From Rhodospirillum sp. (GTDB lineage Bacteria; Pseudomonadota; Alphaproteobacteria; Rhodospirillales; Rhodospirillaceae): a DNA stretch of 49,639 nt. Below the pieces are notes generated by a model. That model searched no databases. It worked only from the letters and a program-made list of their open reading frames with translations, and was not told the origin of the DNA. The position numbers were made by a program, and so were the translations under genes. Positions 7,153-15,268 of this stretch are shown piece after piece. The stretch lies in NCBI GenBank assembly GCA_021741145.1, contig JAIOYK010000038.1, positions 1-49,639 on the forward strand, given 5' to 3'. Numbering within the stretch: position 1 is the stretch's first letter; every line of letters starts with the position of its first letter.

Positions 7153-7180
7153 GGGAGGTGATCATATATGATCACCTCCC
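7153..7180 (+). promoter_or_regulatory. Perfect 28-bp palindrome covering ribosome site and start codon of XRE gene
   Basis: Positions 7153-7180 are a perfect palindrome with 14-base halves; the left half is GGGAGGTGATCATA. It includes the ribosome site GGGAGGTGAT and the ATG at 7168-7170. In RNA it would form a hairpin hiding both; in DNA it could be a dimer operator. Either would give tight control of the regulator. Confidence 0.75.
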
Positions 7181-7410
7181 GACAGTTTCGGGCCGCACGC
7201 GCGTTGCTGGGTTGGACACAGGAGACGCTCGCTGACAAGGCCCGGGTCTCATTGACCGCGCTCAAACGCCTCGAATCCACCAGTGGCCTCGAGGTTTTTG
7301 AGAGCACGCGCGATGAGGTGAGACGGGCTTTCGAACGCGCCGGCATTGTCTTCCTGAACTCCGATCAGGGCAAGGGAGTGCTGCTCGTTGATGCGAAGAA
7401 GGAAACCTGA
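7168..7410 (+). CDS. XRE-family helix-turn-helix regulator
   Basis: The 80-aa protein is almost entirely one Cro/CI-type DNA-binding domain. SRQFRAARALLGWTQETLAD and VSLTALKRLE form the helix-turn-helix at about residues 4-37, followed by a short C-terminal strand region (ERAGIVFLNSDQGKGVLLVD). This short form, with the GIVFLN tail, is common in alphaproteobacterial mobile elements and often controls transfer genes. The start codon lies inside a 28-bp palindrome and a second inverted repeat sits over the -10 box, so autoregulation is likely. Confidence 0.88.
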   Translation: MITSRQFRAARALLGWTQETLADKARVSLTALKRLESTSGLEVFESTRDEVRRAFERAGIVFLNSDQGKGVLLVDAKKET

Positions 7411-7530
7411 CGTTCGACAGGTCGTGGCGTTCCCACATCTCCCCGCATTAAGCCCTTGCGTCATTTTTCCGATGAAATCATCGTTAACAATTCCCTCCAG
7501 TTTGGATACATCTCGCCATCGGGGGATGTT

Positions 7531-7794
7531 GTGACCAAAGATGATTTTCTCGATCAGCCGCCGGCCGGTGCGGCTTTGACCGCTTATGACGAGGCGCATC
7601 TGAAGCTCTATGTCCGGCTGCTCGATGCCGACGCGGAAAGCGTCGATTGGCGTGAGGTGGTCGAAGTCCTCTTCGGCCTCGATGCCAAGGCCGAACCCGA
7701 GCGCGCTCAGCGTATCTACACCAGCCATCTCGACCGCGCGAAATGGATGACGAAGAGCGGCTTTTGCGAGTTGCTCCAGGGCCGCCTGCACTGA
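7531..7794 (+). CDS. DUF2285-type small ICE protein
   Basis: The 87-aa product contains LTAYDEAHLKLYVRLLDADA, then VDWREVVEVLFGLD and TSHLDRAKWMTKSG. These are hallmarks of a small protein family present in almost every trb-type alphaproteobacterial ICE, usually annotated as DUF2285, and located before the DUF6499/DUF2285 regulator. Its function is unknown. GTG 7531, with GGGGGA upstream, fits homologue length better than the TTG at 7456. It likely works with the next gene in ICE regulation or replication. Confidence 0.7.
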   Translation: MTKDDFLDQPPAGAALTAYDEAHLKLYVRLLDADAESVDWREVVEVLFGLDAKAEPERAQRIYTSHLDRAKWMTKSGFCELLQGRLH

Positions 7795-7912
7795 GGTGAT
7801 GCGCAAACCGCATCACGTTGCGGCCACTTCGTTCTTCCCGCGCTCCGTTCAACCCGGAATCGTATCCACTGTAAAACTCGCGTTGCACAACCTTGCGCGG
7901 AGGCAGTGGAGA

Positions 7913-8678
7913 ATGTCCGAGGATGAAAGTTGGCGGTCCGAAGCCGCTTATGACTATATCGACAAGTTGACCCCCGGCGATCTCGCCTGGGAGTTCCTGC
8001 GTCGTAATCCTGAATACAGAAAATCCTATAAGGAACTGGTAGCGGTCGGGCGGTTGACCGAGGATGTCGCGGGCGAATTCGCCGATCAATGGGGCTTGCG
8101 ATTTCGTCGCCGACCCTCGCAACTCGGCGCTCATCCAGCCGATCTTCTGGACCCCGCAAACCGATCCGGCGACGCTCCCGTTCACCGCCGCACCGAGCCC
8201 GGCGGGGGAACTCCGCCTCCGCGTTAACGATCTGCACGCCCATGCCACCATCGAGCTTGATCCTGGTCAGATCCGGCTCGAACTGCGCGGCGAGTCCCAC
8301 GACGTGGCCCTGTTCAACGTCGATGATGCCCGCCCCCTCGGCGCATTCGTGATGTTCGACGAATTGACGCCCGACCGGCTGACCGCGATTGAACGCCTCT
8401 GGCACGCAATGTTCGGCAAGCGCGTGCCGCCCGATCCACGCCTGACGCCGCAAAGACGTCAGCGCGCCCGCCAGATGCTGCGCGCCATCGACGCGCGAGA
8501 GAGCGGCGCCATCTACCGCACCGTCGCCGAGCATCTCTTCCCCCAGCACAAGATTGACGCAGCATCCTGGGTCGGCGACCCGATCCGGGAGATCACCATC
8601 CGTCTCGCCCGCGACGGCATGAAGCTCGTTCGCGGCGGCTATCGGACATTGCTGCGCCGCCCACGCCGGGATCGCTGA
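7913..8678 (+). pseudogene. DUF6499-DUF2285 (RovC-like) regulator split by a +1 frameshift
   Basis: The first frame from ATG 7913 gives the DUF6499 domain (WRSEAAYDYIDKLTPGDLAW, WEFLRRNPEYRKSYKEL) up to WGLRF. The continuation, with VADPRNSALIQPIFWTP and then the RovC-type DNA-binding domain (QMLRAIDARESGAIYRTVAE; LARDGMKLVRGGYRTLLRR), is in the +1 frame. Removing one base near 8099 (in ATTTCGTCG) restores a single protein of about 254 aa. RovC-type proteins are DNA-binding regulators. The shift may be a mutation, or a +1 event at TTTC, where tRNA-Phe could slip from UUU to UUC; both halves are otherwise well preserved. Confidence 0.75.
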
Positions 8679-8804
8679 TACCCGCTCGGGTGTCGATTTT
8701 AGCATCTTACTTCGACATCGTCCGGGGCGCCGTCTTCGCGCCACCGTTCTCGCAACCCGCCGCTTATTCGAAGCGGCCGCCCGCGAGACCACGGAGGTGC
8801 GATC

Positions 8805-9086
8805 ATGGCCGAAAGAGCCGCCAATTTACCGCCACGCTACCTGAGAACGCAGGAGGCGGCTCGCTTCCTCGGCCTTTCCGAACGCACCCTCGAGAAGCAT
8901 CGGACCTACGGGACCGGTCCGGTCTATCGCAAGCTCGGCGGCCGCGTGGTCTATTCCCTCGACGACCTTCAGGCTTGGGCGGATCGCGGTCTCGTCACCT
9001 CCACGTCCGATCCGCGCGGCGGCACTGTTCTGCCGGCCAAGCGCCAAACAGCCTCGACCGCCGCCGGCGGACGCTTCCCGCGCTGA
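8805..9086 (+). CDS. AlpA/MerR-like helix-turn-helix protein
   Basis: The 93-aa protein has a winged helix-turn-helix of the excisionase/AlpA type: YLRTQEAARFLGLSERTLEK then HRTYGTGPVYRKLGGRVVYS and LDDLQAWAD. Proteins of this kind sit immediately upstream of repA in this ICE family and are thought to regulate replication or excision genes. GAGGTG lies 7 bases before the ATG. The repA gene follows 11 bases after the stop, so the two are probably co-transcribed. Confidence 0.85.
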   Translation: MAERAANLPPRYLRTQEAARFLGLSERTLEKHRTYGTGPVYRKLGGRVVYSLDDLQAWADRGLVTSTSDPRGGTVLPAKRQTASTAAGGRFPR

Positions 9087-9097
9087 GGTGGCCGGCC

Positions 9098-9985
9098 GTG
9101 TCGTCCCGCCACACCCATCACGATGAGCGCGCGCAACTCGATCTGTTCCGGGCGCTGCCCGGCGATCTCGCGCCGCGCGATGCGCAGGACCTCATGGCCT
9201 ATCCGTTCTTCTCGCTTGCCAAGTCGAAGCGCCTGGCGCCGATCGACTTCAAGGCGGGCTCGGTAAAGATCCGCGTCGAAGCCGTCCCCGAGCATGGTAT
9301 GGCTACGATCTGGGACGCGGACGTCCTCATCTGGGCGGCCTCGCAGATCGTCGAAGCCCGCGACGTCGGCCTAAGCCCGTCGCGCCTGATGGCGACCACA
9401 CCCTATGAGATTCTGAACTTCATCGGCCGCGGCGTGTCGCTGCGCGACTACGACCGCCTGAAGGCCGCGCTCGACCGGCTCCAGTCGACCACGGTCGCGA
9501 CATCCATCCGCCAACCGACTGAGCGGCGGATGCACCGCTTCTCCTGGATCAACGAGTGGAAGGAGCGCGCCGATCACCGCGGCCGTCCGCTCGGCCTCGA
9601 ACTGATCCTCCCCGACTGGTTCTACGGCGCCGTCCTCGACGACGCGCTCGTGCTGACGATCGACCGCAAATACTTCGATCTCACCGGCGGGTTGGAGCGC
9701 TGGCTTTACCGTCTGGTACGAAAGCACGGCGGCAAGCAGGAATTCGGTTGGAGCTTCGACTTCCCGCACCTCCACGCCAAGTCCGGTAGCCTCTCGCCGC
9801 TCAAACACTTCGCCTACGACCTGCGCGACATCGTCCGCCGTCAACCGCTGCCGGGCTACCGGCTCACCATCGAGCAATGCCTCGGTGGTCCAGAGATCCT
9901 GTCCTTCGCACCCACTGATCCCGACGCGCTCGGCATCCCGCGCCGCCGTCGCCGTTCGCCAACTCGCCCGGGGGATAAGCTGTGA
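9098..9985 (+). CDS. repA: Replication initiator protein A (RepA)
   Basis: The 295-aa product matches the RepA-type initiator of alphaproteobacterial plasmids and ICEs: LMAYPFFSLAKSKRLAPIDF near residue 30, IWDADVLIWAASQI, LMATTPYEILNFIGRG, LKAALDRLQSTTV and a C-terminal winged-helix part with FDLTGGLERWLYRLVRKHGG. It would bind the iterons directly downstream (9992-10057) and allow plasmid-like replication of the excised element, stabilising it together with ParA. GTG 9098 follows GAGGTGG with 5 bases spacing. The gene appears intact, unlike many transfer genes here. Confidence 0.88.
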   Translation: MSSRHTHHDERAQLDLFRALPGDLAPRDAQDLMAYPFFSLAKSKRLAPIDFKAGSVKIRVEAVPEHGMATIWDADVLIWAASQIVEARDVGLSPSRLMATTPYEILNFIGRGVSLRDYDRLKAALDRLQSTTVATSIRQPTERRMHRFSWINEWKERADHRGRPLGLELILPDWFYGAVLDDALVLTIDRKYFDLTGGLERWLYRLVRKHGGKQEFGWSFDFPHLHAKSGSLSPLKHFAYDLRDIVRRQPLPGYRLTIEQCLGGPEILSFAPTDPDALGIPRRRRRSPTRPGDKL

Positions 9986-9991
9986 ATCATC

Positions 9992-10057
9992 TCGTGCTAT
10001 CAGGGACCGGCACTGTCGTGCCATCGGGGACCGGACTCTCGTGCTATCGGGGACCGG
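9992..10057 (+). repeat. Three 19-bp iteron-like direct repeats downstream of repA (candidate replication origin)
   Basis: Three copies of TCGTGCTATCGGGGACCGG start at 9992, 10016 and 10039. Copy 1 has A for G at one base (ATCAGGGACC) and copy 2 has C for T (GTGCCATC). The 24- and 23-bp spacing is close to two helical turns, as in iterons bound by a Rep protein. Their position right after repA and before an AT-rich stretch and parA fits an origin. Confidence 0.7.
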
Positions 10058-10098
10058 AATCGTCGATTCCTCGCGCTGAATCAGCAGCTTGCGAGCCA

Positions 10099-10140
10099 CG
10101 TAACTTATCTAACCTAGATTCCTTCGGAATCTTTCTAACG
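10099..10140. other. AT-rich stretch with hairpin between iterons and parA
   Basis: This segment is far richer in A+T than its surroundings. It contains a hairpin with arms AGATTCC (10116-10122) and GGAATCT (10126-10132) around TTC, followed by TTCT. It could be the DNA-unwinding element of the origin, or a weak terminator for repA. Confidence 0.5.
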
Positions 10141-10193
10141 GAAACCGCTTTTTCGCGCCGTGTGGACGAGTCCCCGATCGCCGGGAGACCGTC

Positions 10194-10832
10194 ATGATCG
10201 TCGCGCTCCTCAACCAGAAAGGCGGCGTCGGCAAGACGACGCTGGCGCTGCATCTCGCCGGTGAATGGGCCCGCAGCGGCAAGCGCGTCACCCTGATCGA
10301 CGCCGATCCACAGGGCTCGGCGCTGGACTGGTCGCAGCAACGCAGCCGGGAGGGATTGCAGCGACTCTTCGGTGTCGTCGGCCTGGCCCGCGACACCCTG
10401 CATCGCGAAGCGCCGGAGCTGGCGCGTGACGCCGACCATGTCGTCATCGATGGGCCGCCACGTGTCGCCAGCCTCATGCGCTCGGCGCTGCTCGCCGCCG
10501 ATCTCGTGCTGATCCCGGTGCAGCCGTCGCCGCTCGACGGTTGGGCGTCGGCCGAGATGCTGACGTTGCTCAGCGAAGCGCGCATCTACCGCCCGCAGCT
10601 TGCCGCCCGCTTCGTACTGAACCGCTGCGCGGCCCGCACGGTGCTCGCCCGCGAAACCGCCGAGACGCTCGCCGACCACGACCCGCCTTTGCTCGCCACC
10701 ACCATCGGTCAGCGCATCGTCTTCGCCGATGTCGTGCAGACCGGCCGGATCGCTGCTGAGCAGGACGAGGATTGCCCAGGCGCGCGCGAGATCGCCGCAC
10801 TGGCGGCCGAAGTCGGGAGGATCGGCGCATGA
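10194..10832 (+). CDS. parA: ParA-family partition ATPase
   Basis: The 212-aa product is a compact ParA/MinD-type ATPase. It has the deviant Walker A motif QKGGVGKTT at residues 8-16 (signature Lys9 and Lys14), TLIDADPQGSALDW (Walker A'), and VIDGPPR (Walker B). It lacks an N-terminal helix-turn-helix, as in ParA type Ib. It would segregate the excised, replicating element. Its stop overlaps the next start (ATGA), so the small ribbon-helix-helix protein downstream is its likely partner and centromere-binding protein. Confidence 0.92.
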   Translation: MIVALLNQKGGVGKTTLALHLAGEWARSGKRVTLIDADPQGSALDWSQQRSREGLQRLFGVVGLARDTLHREAPELARDADHVVIDGPPRVASLMRSALLAADLVLIPVQPSPLDGWASAEMLTLLSEARIYRPQLAARFVLNRCAARTVLARETAETLADHDPPLLATTIGQRIVFADVVQTGRIAAEQDEDCPGAREIAALAAEVGRIGA

Positions 10833-11083
10833 GGGAACAATCCCCCAAGCGCGGCTTCGCGTCCCGACCAGGCGATCCGGAGAGCTGGATCAAGGCGCCC
10901 GATCGCCAGACCCGGCAACCTCAAAACGCCGACGACTTCTCGGCCCGGCTGACCATCGACGTCACTGCCGACATGCGCGGCCGGATCAAGATCGCGGCCT
11001 TCCAGCGCGGCCAGACGGTCGCCGACATGCTCCGCGCGCTGTTCGAACGCGAATTTCCACCAACCCAAGGAGACGCCCAATGA
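10829..11083 (+). CDS. Small ribbon-helix-helix-like partition partner
   Basis: The 84-aa protein has a polar, unstructured N-terminus (about 35 residues) followed by a ribbon-helix-helix-like C-terminal part: ARLTIDVTADMRGRIKIAAF then QRGQTVADMLRALFEREFPP. The layout resembles ParG-type centromere-binding proteins, whose flexible tail stimulates the ParA ATPase. Translational coupling to parA (ATGA overlap) supports that pairing. The specific binding site is unknown; the 10058-10193 region upstream of parA is the obvious candidate. Confidence 0.75.
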   Translation: MREQSPKRGFASRPGDPESWIKAPDRQTRQPQNADDFSARLTIDVTADMRGRIKIAAFQRGQTVADMLRALFEREFPPTQGDAQ

Positions 11084-11598
11084 CCGGCCATGCCGCCGCA
11101 TCCGCGCGCCCCGGCCGCGCCCTTCATGCGCCGCCGGAAGATCTCACCCAGGTCGAGCTGGTCTGGATCGGGAAGCAGATCGAACACTGGATCCGCTTCG
11201 GCCGCGAGGTCCGCGAACAGGTCCTCGACCGCCGCCGCCGCATCCTCTTTTTCCCTCCCGGCGCGACCTTCGCGCTGGTGCGCTGGGCCGCGAACGAGCA
11301 CGGCACCGTGCTCTCCCGGCTCGACATTCTGCGCGCCGTCGCTCCCGGCGAAGCCTGCCAGACGATCCCGACCGTTACGCCCGGCGGCGACATCCTGCTG
11401 CGCGTCGATGGCTGGCCGAAGGTGGAGCGCATGCTCCAGCACATCGACGCGATCGAGGCGGCCAGCATCGATCCGGTCGAGGTCGCGCCAGATCACTGGC
11501 GGCACGTCCACAACCGCCTTGCCGCCAGCGAGACGCCGCGCGGCTACACGATGCAGCGCCATCGCGCCTTCCTTCTACGCCGGGAGATTGGCGCATGA
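11080..11598 (+). CDS. DUF2840 domain protein
   Basis: The 172-aa product contains LTQVELVWIGKQIEHWIRFG, LFFPPGATFALVRWAANEHG and RLDILRAVAPGEACQTIPTV, features of DUF2840. This cytoplasmic family is almost confined to alphaproteobacterial ICEs, between parA and traF; its function is unknown. It overlaps the preceding gene by 4 bases and the traF start by 4 bases, so parA, the RHH gene, DUF2840 and traF form one tightly coupled operon. Confidence 0.88.
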   Translation: MTGHAAASARPGRALHAPPEDLTQVELVWIGKQIEHWIRFGREVREQVLDRRRRILFFPPGATFALVRWAANEHGTVLSRLDILRAVAPGEACQTIPTVTPGGDILLRVDGWPKVERMLQHIDAIEAASIDPVEVAPDHWRHVHNRLAASETPRGYTMQRHRAFLLRREIGA

Positions 11599-12140
11599 GC
11601 CGGCTCGGCTACGCCATCACGACCACGGCCGCCGTGTCGTTGCTGGGCATTCTGTCGCTCGTTTCCTTCTCGCCGAAGCTGATCTGGAACGCGTCGGCCA
11701 GCATGCCCATTGGCCTCTACGCCATCGAGCCGGACCGGTCGCCGGAGGTCACCGATCTGGTCGCCGTGAATGCGCCCGAGCCAGTTACGAGCTTCCTTGC
11801 TGAGGGCGGTTATCTGCCGCGCGGCGTGCCGCTGATGAAGCGCGTCGTGGCGCTTCCTGGCCAGCGGGTTTGCAGGACCGGCCTCGCGATCACGGTGGAC
11901 GCCGTGCCGATGGGCGAGGCGCTCGACCGCGATCGTCGCGGGAATCCGCTGCCTGTCTGGCAGGGCTGCAGCGTCATCGCCGAGGGCGAGCTGTTCCTGA
12001 TGAGCTGGCAGGTCCGCGACAGCCTCGACGGTCGCTACTTCGGACCGCTGCCCGCCTCCGCCGTCATCGGCCGGGCCATCCCTCTCTACACCGACGAGGA
12101 CGGCGATGGCCGCTTCGTCTGGCGCGCGCCGACGCGGTGA
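11595..12140 (+). CDS. traF: TraF, S26-family conjugal signal peptidase
   Basis: This 181-aa membrane-anchored peptidase has an N-terminal membrane helix at about residues 10-30. The catalytic serine is Ser36 in ASASMPIGLY and the general-base lysine is Lys82 in LMKRVVALPGQ. In RP4, TraF processes the TrbC pilin and helps cyclise it, so the substrate here would be TrbC at 20245. The ATG overlaps the DUF2840 stop. The gene is intact and its catalytic residues are present. Confidence 0.9.
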   Translation: MSRLGYAITTTAAVSLLGILSLVSFSPKLIWNASASMPIGLYAIEPDRSPEVTDLVAVNAPEPVTSFLAEGGYLPRGVPLMKRVVALPGQRVCRTGLAITVDAVPMGEALDRDRRGNPLPVWQGCSVIAEGELFLMSWQVRDSLDGRYFGPLPASAVIGRAIPLYTDEDGDGRFVWRAPTR

Positions 12141-12185
12141 CGACGTGCCCATGCCCAACCTCACCGCACATCAATGGAGGCAATT

Positions 12186-12533
12186 ATGTCCCTGATCGGT
12201 CAATTCACGCGCAAAAATGATGGCTTCATCGGCCACCTGATGACGCTGTCATTGCACCAAGACATCATCATCGTCCCAGCCGAACCGTCCGATGCCGAGA
12301 ACGCGCCCGACTTCCGCGTCCATGTTCTCGACAGCATGAACAATGAAACCGGCGCGGAGATCGGTGCGGGCTGGAAGCGCACCGGCGAGAAGGCCGAAGA
12401 TTACGTCGCGCTGCAGTTCGACGATCCATGCTTTCCTCAGCCGATCCGCGCCAACCTGTTCCAGTCGGCCGACGATAAGTCTGCCTGGGGTCTGCACTGG
12501 AGTCGCCCGCCCAAGCGCGGCGAGCGGGATTGA
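12186..12533 (+). CDS. DUF736 domain protein (second full copy)
   Basis: The 115-aa protein is a divergent DUF736 paralogue: SLIGQFTRKNDGFIGHLMTL, then GAEIGAGWKRTGEKAEDYVA, LQFDDPCFPQPIRANLF and LHWSRPPKRGERD at the end. Compared with the copy at 2522 it shares the block structure but little exact sequence, so the two are old paralogues with separate places in the ICE core. AGGCAATT precedes the start. The transglycosylase gene follows after 3 bases. Confidence 0.88.
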   Translation: MSLIGQFTRKNDGFIGHLMTLSLHQDIIIVPAEPSDAENAPDFRVHVLDSMNNETGAEIGAGWKRTGEKAEDYVALQFDDPCFPQPIRANLFQSADDKSAWGLHWSRPPKRGERD

Positions 12534-12536
12534 GCG

Positions 12537-13247
12537 ATGCCGTCCCGCCGCCATCGCGCTGTCGTCGGACCGTTTCCCACCGTCCGGCGCACAGCCTTGC
12601 TTCTCCTTTCCGGCCTGCTTAGCGGCCTGTCGTCGACCGTCCCGGCCGCCGCACAAGACGCATCGGTGGAGCGCGCATCACCTAGCGATCCCTATGCCGG
12701 TCATATCGCCGACGCAGCGCGCCGGTTCGGCATTCCGGAGGCGTGGATTCGGGCCGTCATGCGCTTCGAGAGCCACGGTGATGTGCGCGCGATCTCGCCC
12801 AAGGGTGCGATAGGGCTGATGCAGATCATGCCAGCGACGTGGGGCGATTTGCGCGCTCGACATGGTCTCGGCGGCGATCCCTACGACCCACGCGACAACA
12901 TCATGGCGGGCGCTGCCTATCTGCGCGAGATGCACGATCGCTACGGTTCGCCCGGCTTTCTGGCGGCCTATAATGCCGGTCCCGGGCGTTACGAGGAATA
13001 TCGCGCCACCGGCCGCCCATTGCCGGTCACCAAGGCCGGGACTGGGGAATATGTCGCCGGCGCCTATCGGCAGCGGATCGCGCTCGCGTCGGGCCGCTTC
13101 GCGATGATCGACGACGGTCTCGGCTTCCAGCTCGTCCCCTGGTCGCCGTCTCTCGAAAAGCACCTTGGCCAGCAAGTCTCCGGCGTCGCCCGCGGCGATG
13201 GCGGGGTTGACTGGAGTTTCGGCCGCAAGCGCGGTCTCGGCCTGTAG
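12537..13247 (+). CDS. Lytic transglycosylase fused to the C-terminal tail of a DUF3363 relaxase
   Basis: Residues 1-40 form a signal peptide. Residues ~50-158 form a complete SLT-type transglycosylase domain with the catalytic Glu in MRFESHG (Glu78), GLMQIMPATW and AAYNAGPG; it would open peptidoglycan for the transfer apparatus. From about residue 168 the sequence changes to YRQRIALASGRFAMIDDGLG, FQLVPWSPSLEKHLGQQVSG and WSFGRKRGLGL, which is the C-terminus of the VirD2-like DUF3363 relaxase. That relaxase normally forms the next gene (about 600-700 aa). An in-frame deletion with its junction at about 13023-13047 best explains this. No catalytic relaxase motif remains in the window. Confidence 0.8.
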   Translation: MPSRRHRAVVGPFPTVRRTALLLLSGLLSGLSSTVPAAAQDASVERASPSDPYAGHIADAARRFGIPEAWIRAVMRFESHGDVRAISPKGAIGLMQIMPATWGDLRARHGLGGDPYDPRDNIMAGAAYLREMHDRYGSPGFLAAYNAGPGRYEEYRATGRPLPVTKAGTGEYVAGAYRQRIALASGRFAMIDDGLGFQLVPWSPSLEKHLGQQVSGVARGDGGVDWSFGRKRGLGL

Positions 13248-13272
13248 CCCGTAACCAAGAAAGGACCCCGCG

Positions 13273-15259
13273 ATGTCGGCGACCAAAATCCTCTGGGGCC
13301 AGATCCTCACCGTCTTCATGATCGTGCTCTTCACGACCTGGGCGGCGACAGAGTGGACGGCCTACCGGCTCGGCTTCCAGCCCCAGCTCGGCCCGCCCTG
13401 GTTCGAGCTTGCGGGCTGGCCGATCTATTATCCGCCGGCCTTCTTCTGGTGGTGGTACTTCTACGATGCCTATGCGCCGCCAATCTTCGTGGAGGGCGCC
13501 TACATCGCGACGTCCGGTGGCTTCATCTCGATCGCCGTGGCGATCGGCATGTCCGTCTGGCGGGCACGTGAAGCGAAGAACGTCGAGACCTATGGCTCGG
13601 CACGCTGGGCGCGGGATGACGAAGTAAAGGCCGCCGGCCTGCTCGGTGCGGACGGCGTCGTCCTCGGCAAGCTCGACCGCGACTATCTGCGCCATGACGG
13701 GCCAGAGCATGTGCTGTGCTTCGCACCGACCCGCTCCGGCAAGGGCGTGGGACTCGTCGTGCCCTCGCTGCTGACCTGGCCAGGCTCCGCGATCGTACAT
13801 GACATCAAGGGCGAGAACTGGACGCTGACGGCGGGCTTCCGATCGCGACATGGCCGCGTGCTGCTGTTCGATCCGACCAATCCCAAGTCGGCCGCTTACA
13901 ATCCGCTTCTCGAGGTGCGCCGCGGCGAGTGGGAGGTCCGCGACGTCCAGAACATCGCCGACATCCTGGTCGATCCGGAAGGATCGCTCGAGAAGCGCAA
14001 TCACTGGGAAAAGACCAGTCACGCGCTGCTGGTCGGCGCGATCCTCCACGTCCTCTACGCCGGAGCCGACAAGACGCTCGCCGGCGTCGCCGCCTTCCTC
14101 TCCGAATCCAAGGCGGCCGATCGAGTCGACGCTGGCGGGGATGATGAAGACCGCACATCTCGGCGAAGCCGGTCCGCATCCCGTCATTGCGAGCGCCGCC
14201 AGCGAGCTGCTGAACAAATCGGACAACGAGCGCAGCGGCGTGCTTTCGACGGCGATGTCGTTCCTTGGTCTCTATCGCGATCCCGTCGTCGCCGAAGTGA
14301 CAAGGCGCTGCGACTGGCGGATCGCCGATATCGTCGGCGGCAAGCGGCCATCAACGCTCTACCTCGTGGTTCCGCCCTCGGACATCAACCGGACCAAGCC
14401 GCTGATCCGCCTGATCCTCAATCAGGTCGGCCGGCGCCTCACCGAGGACCTGCAGGCGAAGCGCGGCCGGCACCGTCTGCTCCTCATGCTGGACGAATTC
14501 CCGGCGCTGGGACGTCTCGATTTCTTCGAGTCCGCGCTCGCGTTCATGGCGGGCTACGGCCTCAAGAGCTTCCTGATCGCCCAGTCGCTCAACCAGATCG
14601 AAAAAGCATACGGGCCCAACAATTCGATCCTCGACAACTGCCATGTCCGCGTCAGCTTCGCGACCAATGACGAGCGAACCGCCAAGCGTGTGTCAGATGC
14701 GCTCGGCACCGCAACCGAAATGCGGGCGACGAAGAACTATGCCGGCCACCGGCTTTCGCCCTGGCTCGGCCACATGATGGTGTCGCGGTCGGAAACCGCC
14801 AGGCAGTTGCTCACACCCGGCGAGATCATGCAGCTTCCACCCTCCGACGAAATCGTCATGGTCGCGGGCACCCCGCCGATCCGTGCCAAGAAGTCGCGCT
14901 ATTACGAGGACCGCCGTTTTCAGGAACGAGTGCTGCCGCCGCCCACGATAACGAAGCCGGACACGGTCTCGACCGACGATTGGAGCAAACTGGCATTGCC
15001 GCCCTCACCGGAGATCCTGATCTCCGCGACTGGAGCTAATCCGGACGATGAGGACACGACCGATTCGGAGCGTCGCCGCCAACCCGAACTGAGCCGAGTG
15101 CAGCCGATCACCAAGGTGGCGCCGATCGAGAACGAGTTTGAGATCGATCCGGCGGACAATGCCGATGACGAGGCCGCGCGGTTCAGCCGCATGAACCAGA
15201 ACATGCGGCAGGTCGCGCGCCAGGCTTCCCTTGATCCCGGCGACGGCATCGAGCTTTAG
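13273..15259 (+). pseudogene. traG: TraG/VirD4 coupling protein with a one-base frameshift
   Basis: Read through, this is a normal-length (about 661 aa) type IV coupling protein. It has two N-terminal membrane helices (residues ~8-30 and 75-95), Walker A APTRSGKGVG at 151-160, then Walker B LLLMLDEFPALGRL in the second half. Coupling proteins deliver the relaxase-DNA complex to the type IV pore. The reading leaves frame after Lys280: in AAGGCGGCC (14110-14118) one G is extra, and dropping it joins FLSESK to RPIESTLAGMMKT. Frame 1 would stop at 14670 after scrambled residues. With the relaxase gone as well, the protein has no cargo. Confidence 0.88.
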
Positions 15260-15268
15260 GAGCCCGCC

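Noticed and set aside
9992-10057. CRISPR-like array
   Set aside because: Only three 19-bp repeats with 4-5 base gaps and no spacers of normal length; iterons next to repA explain them.
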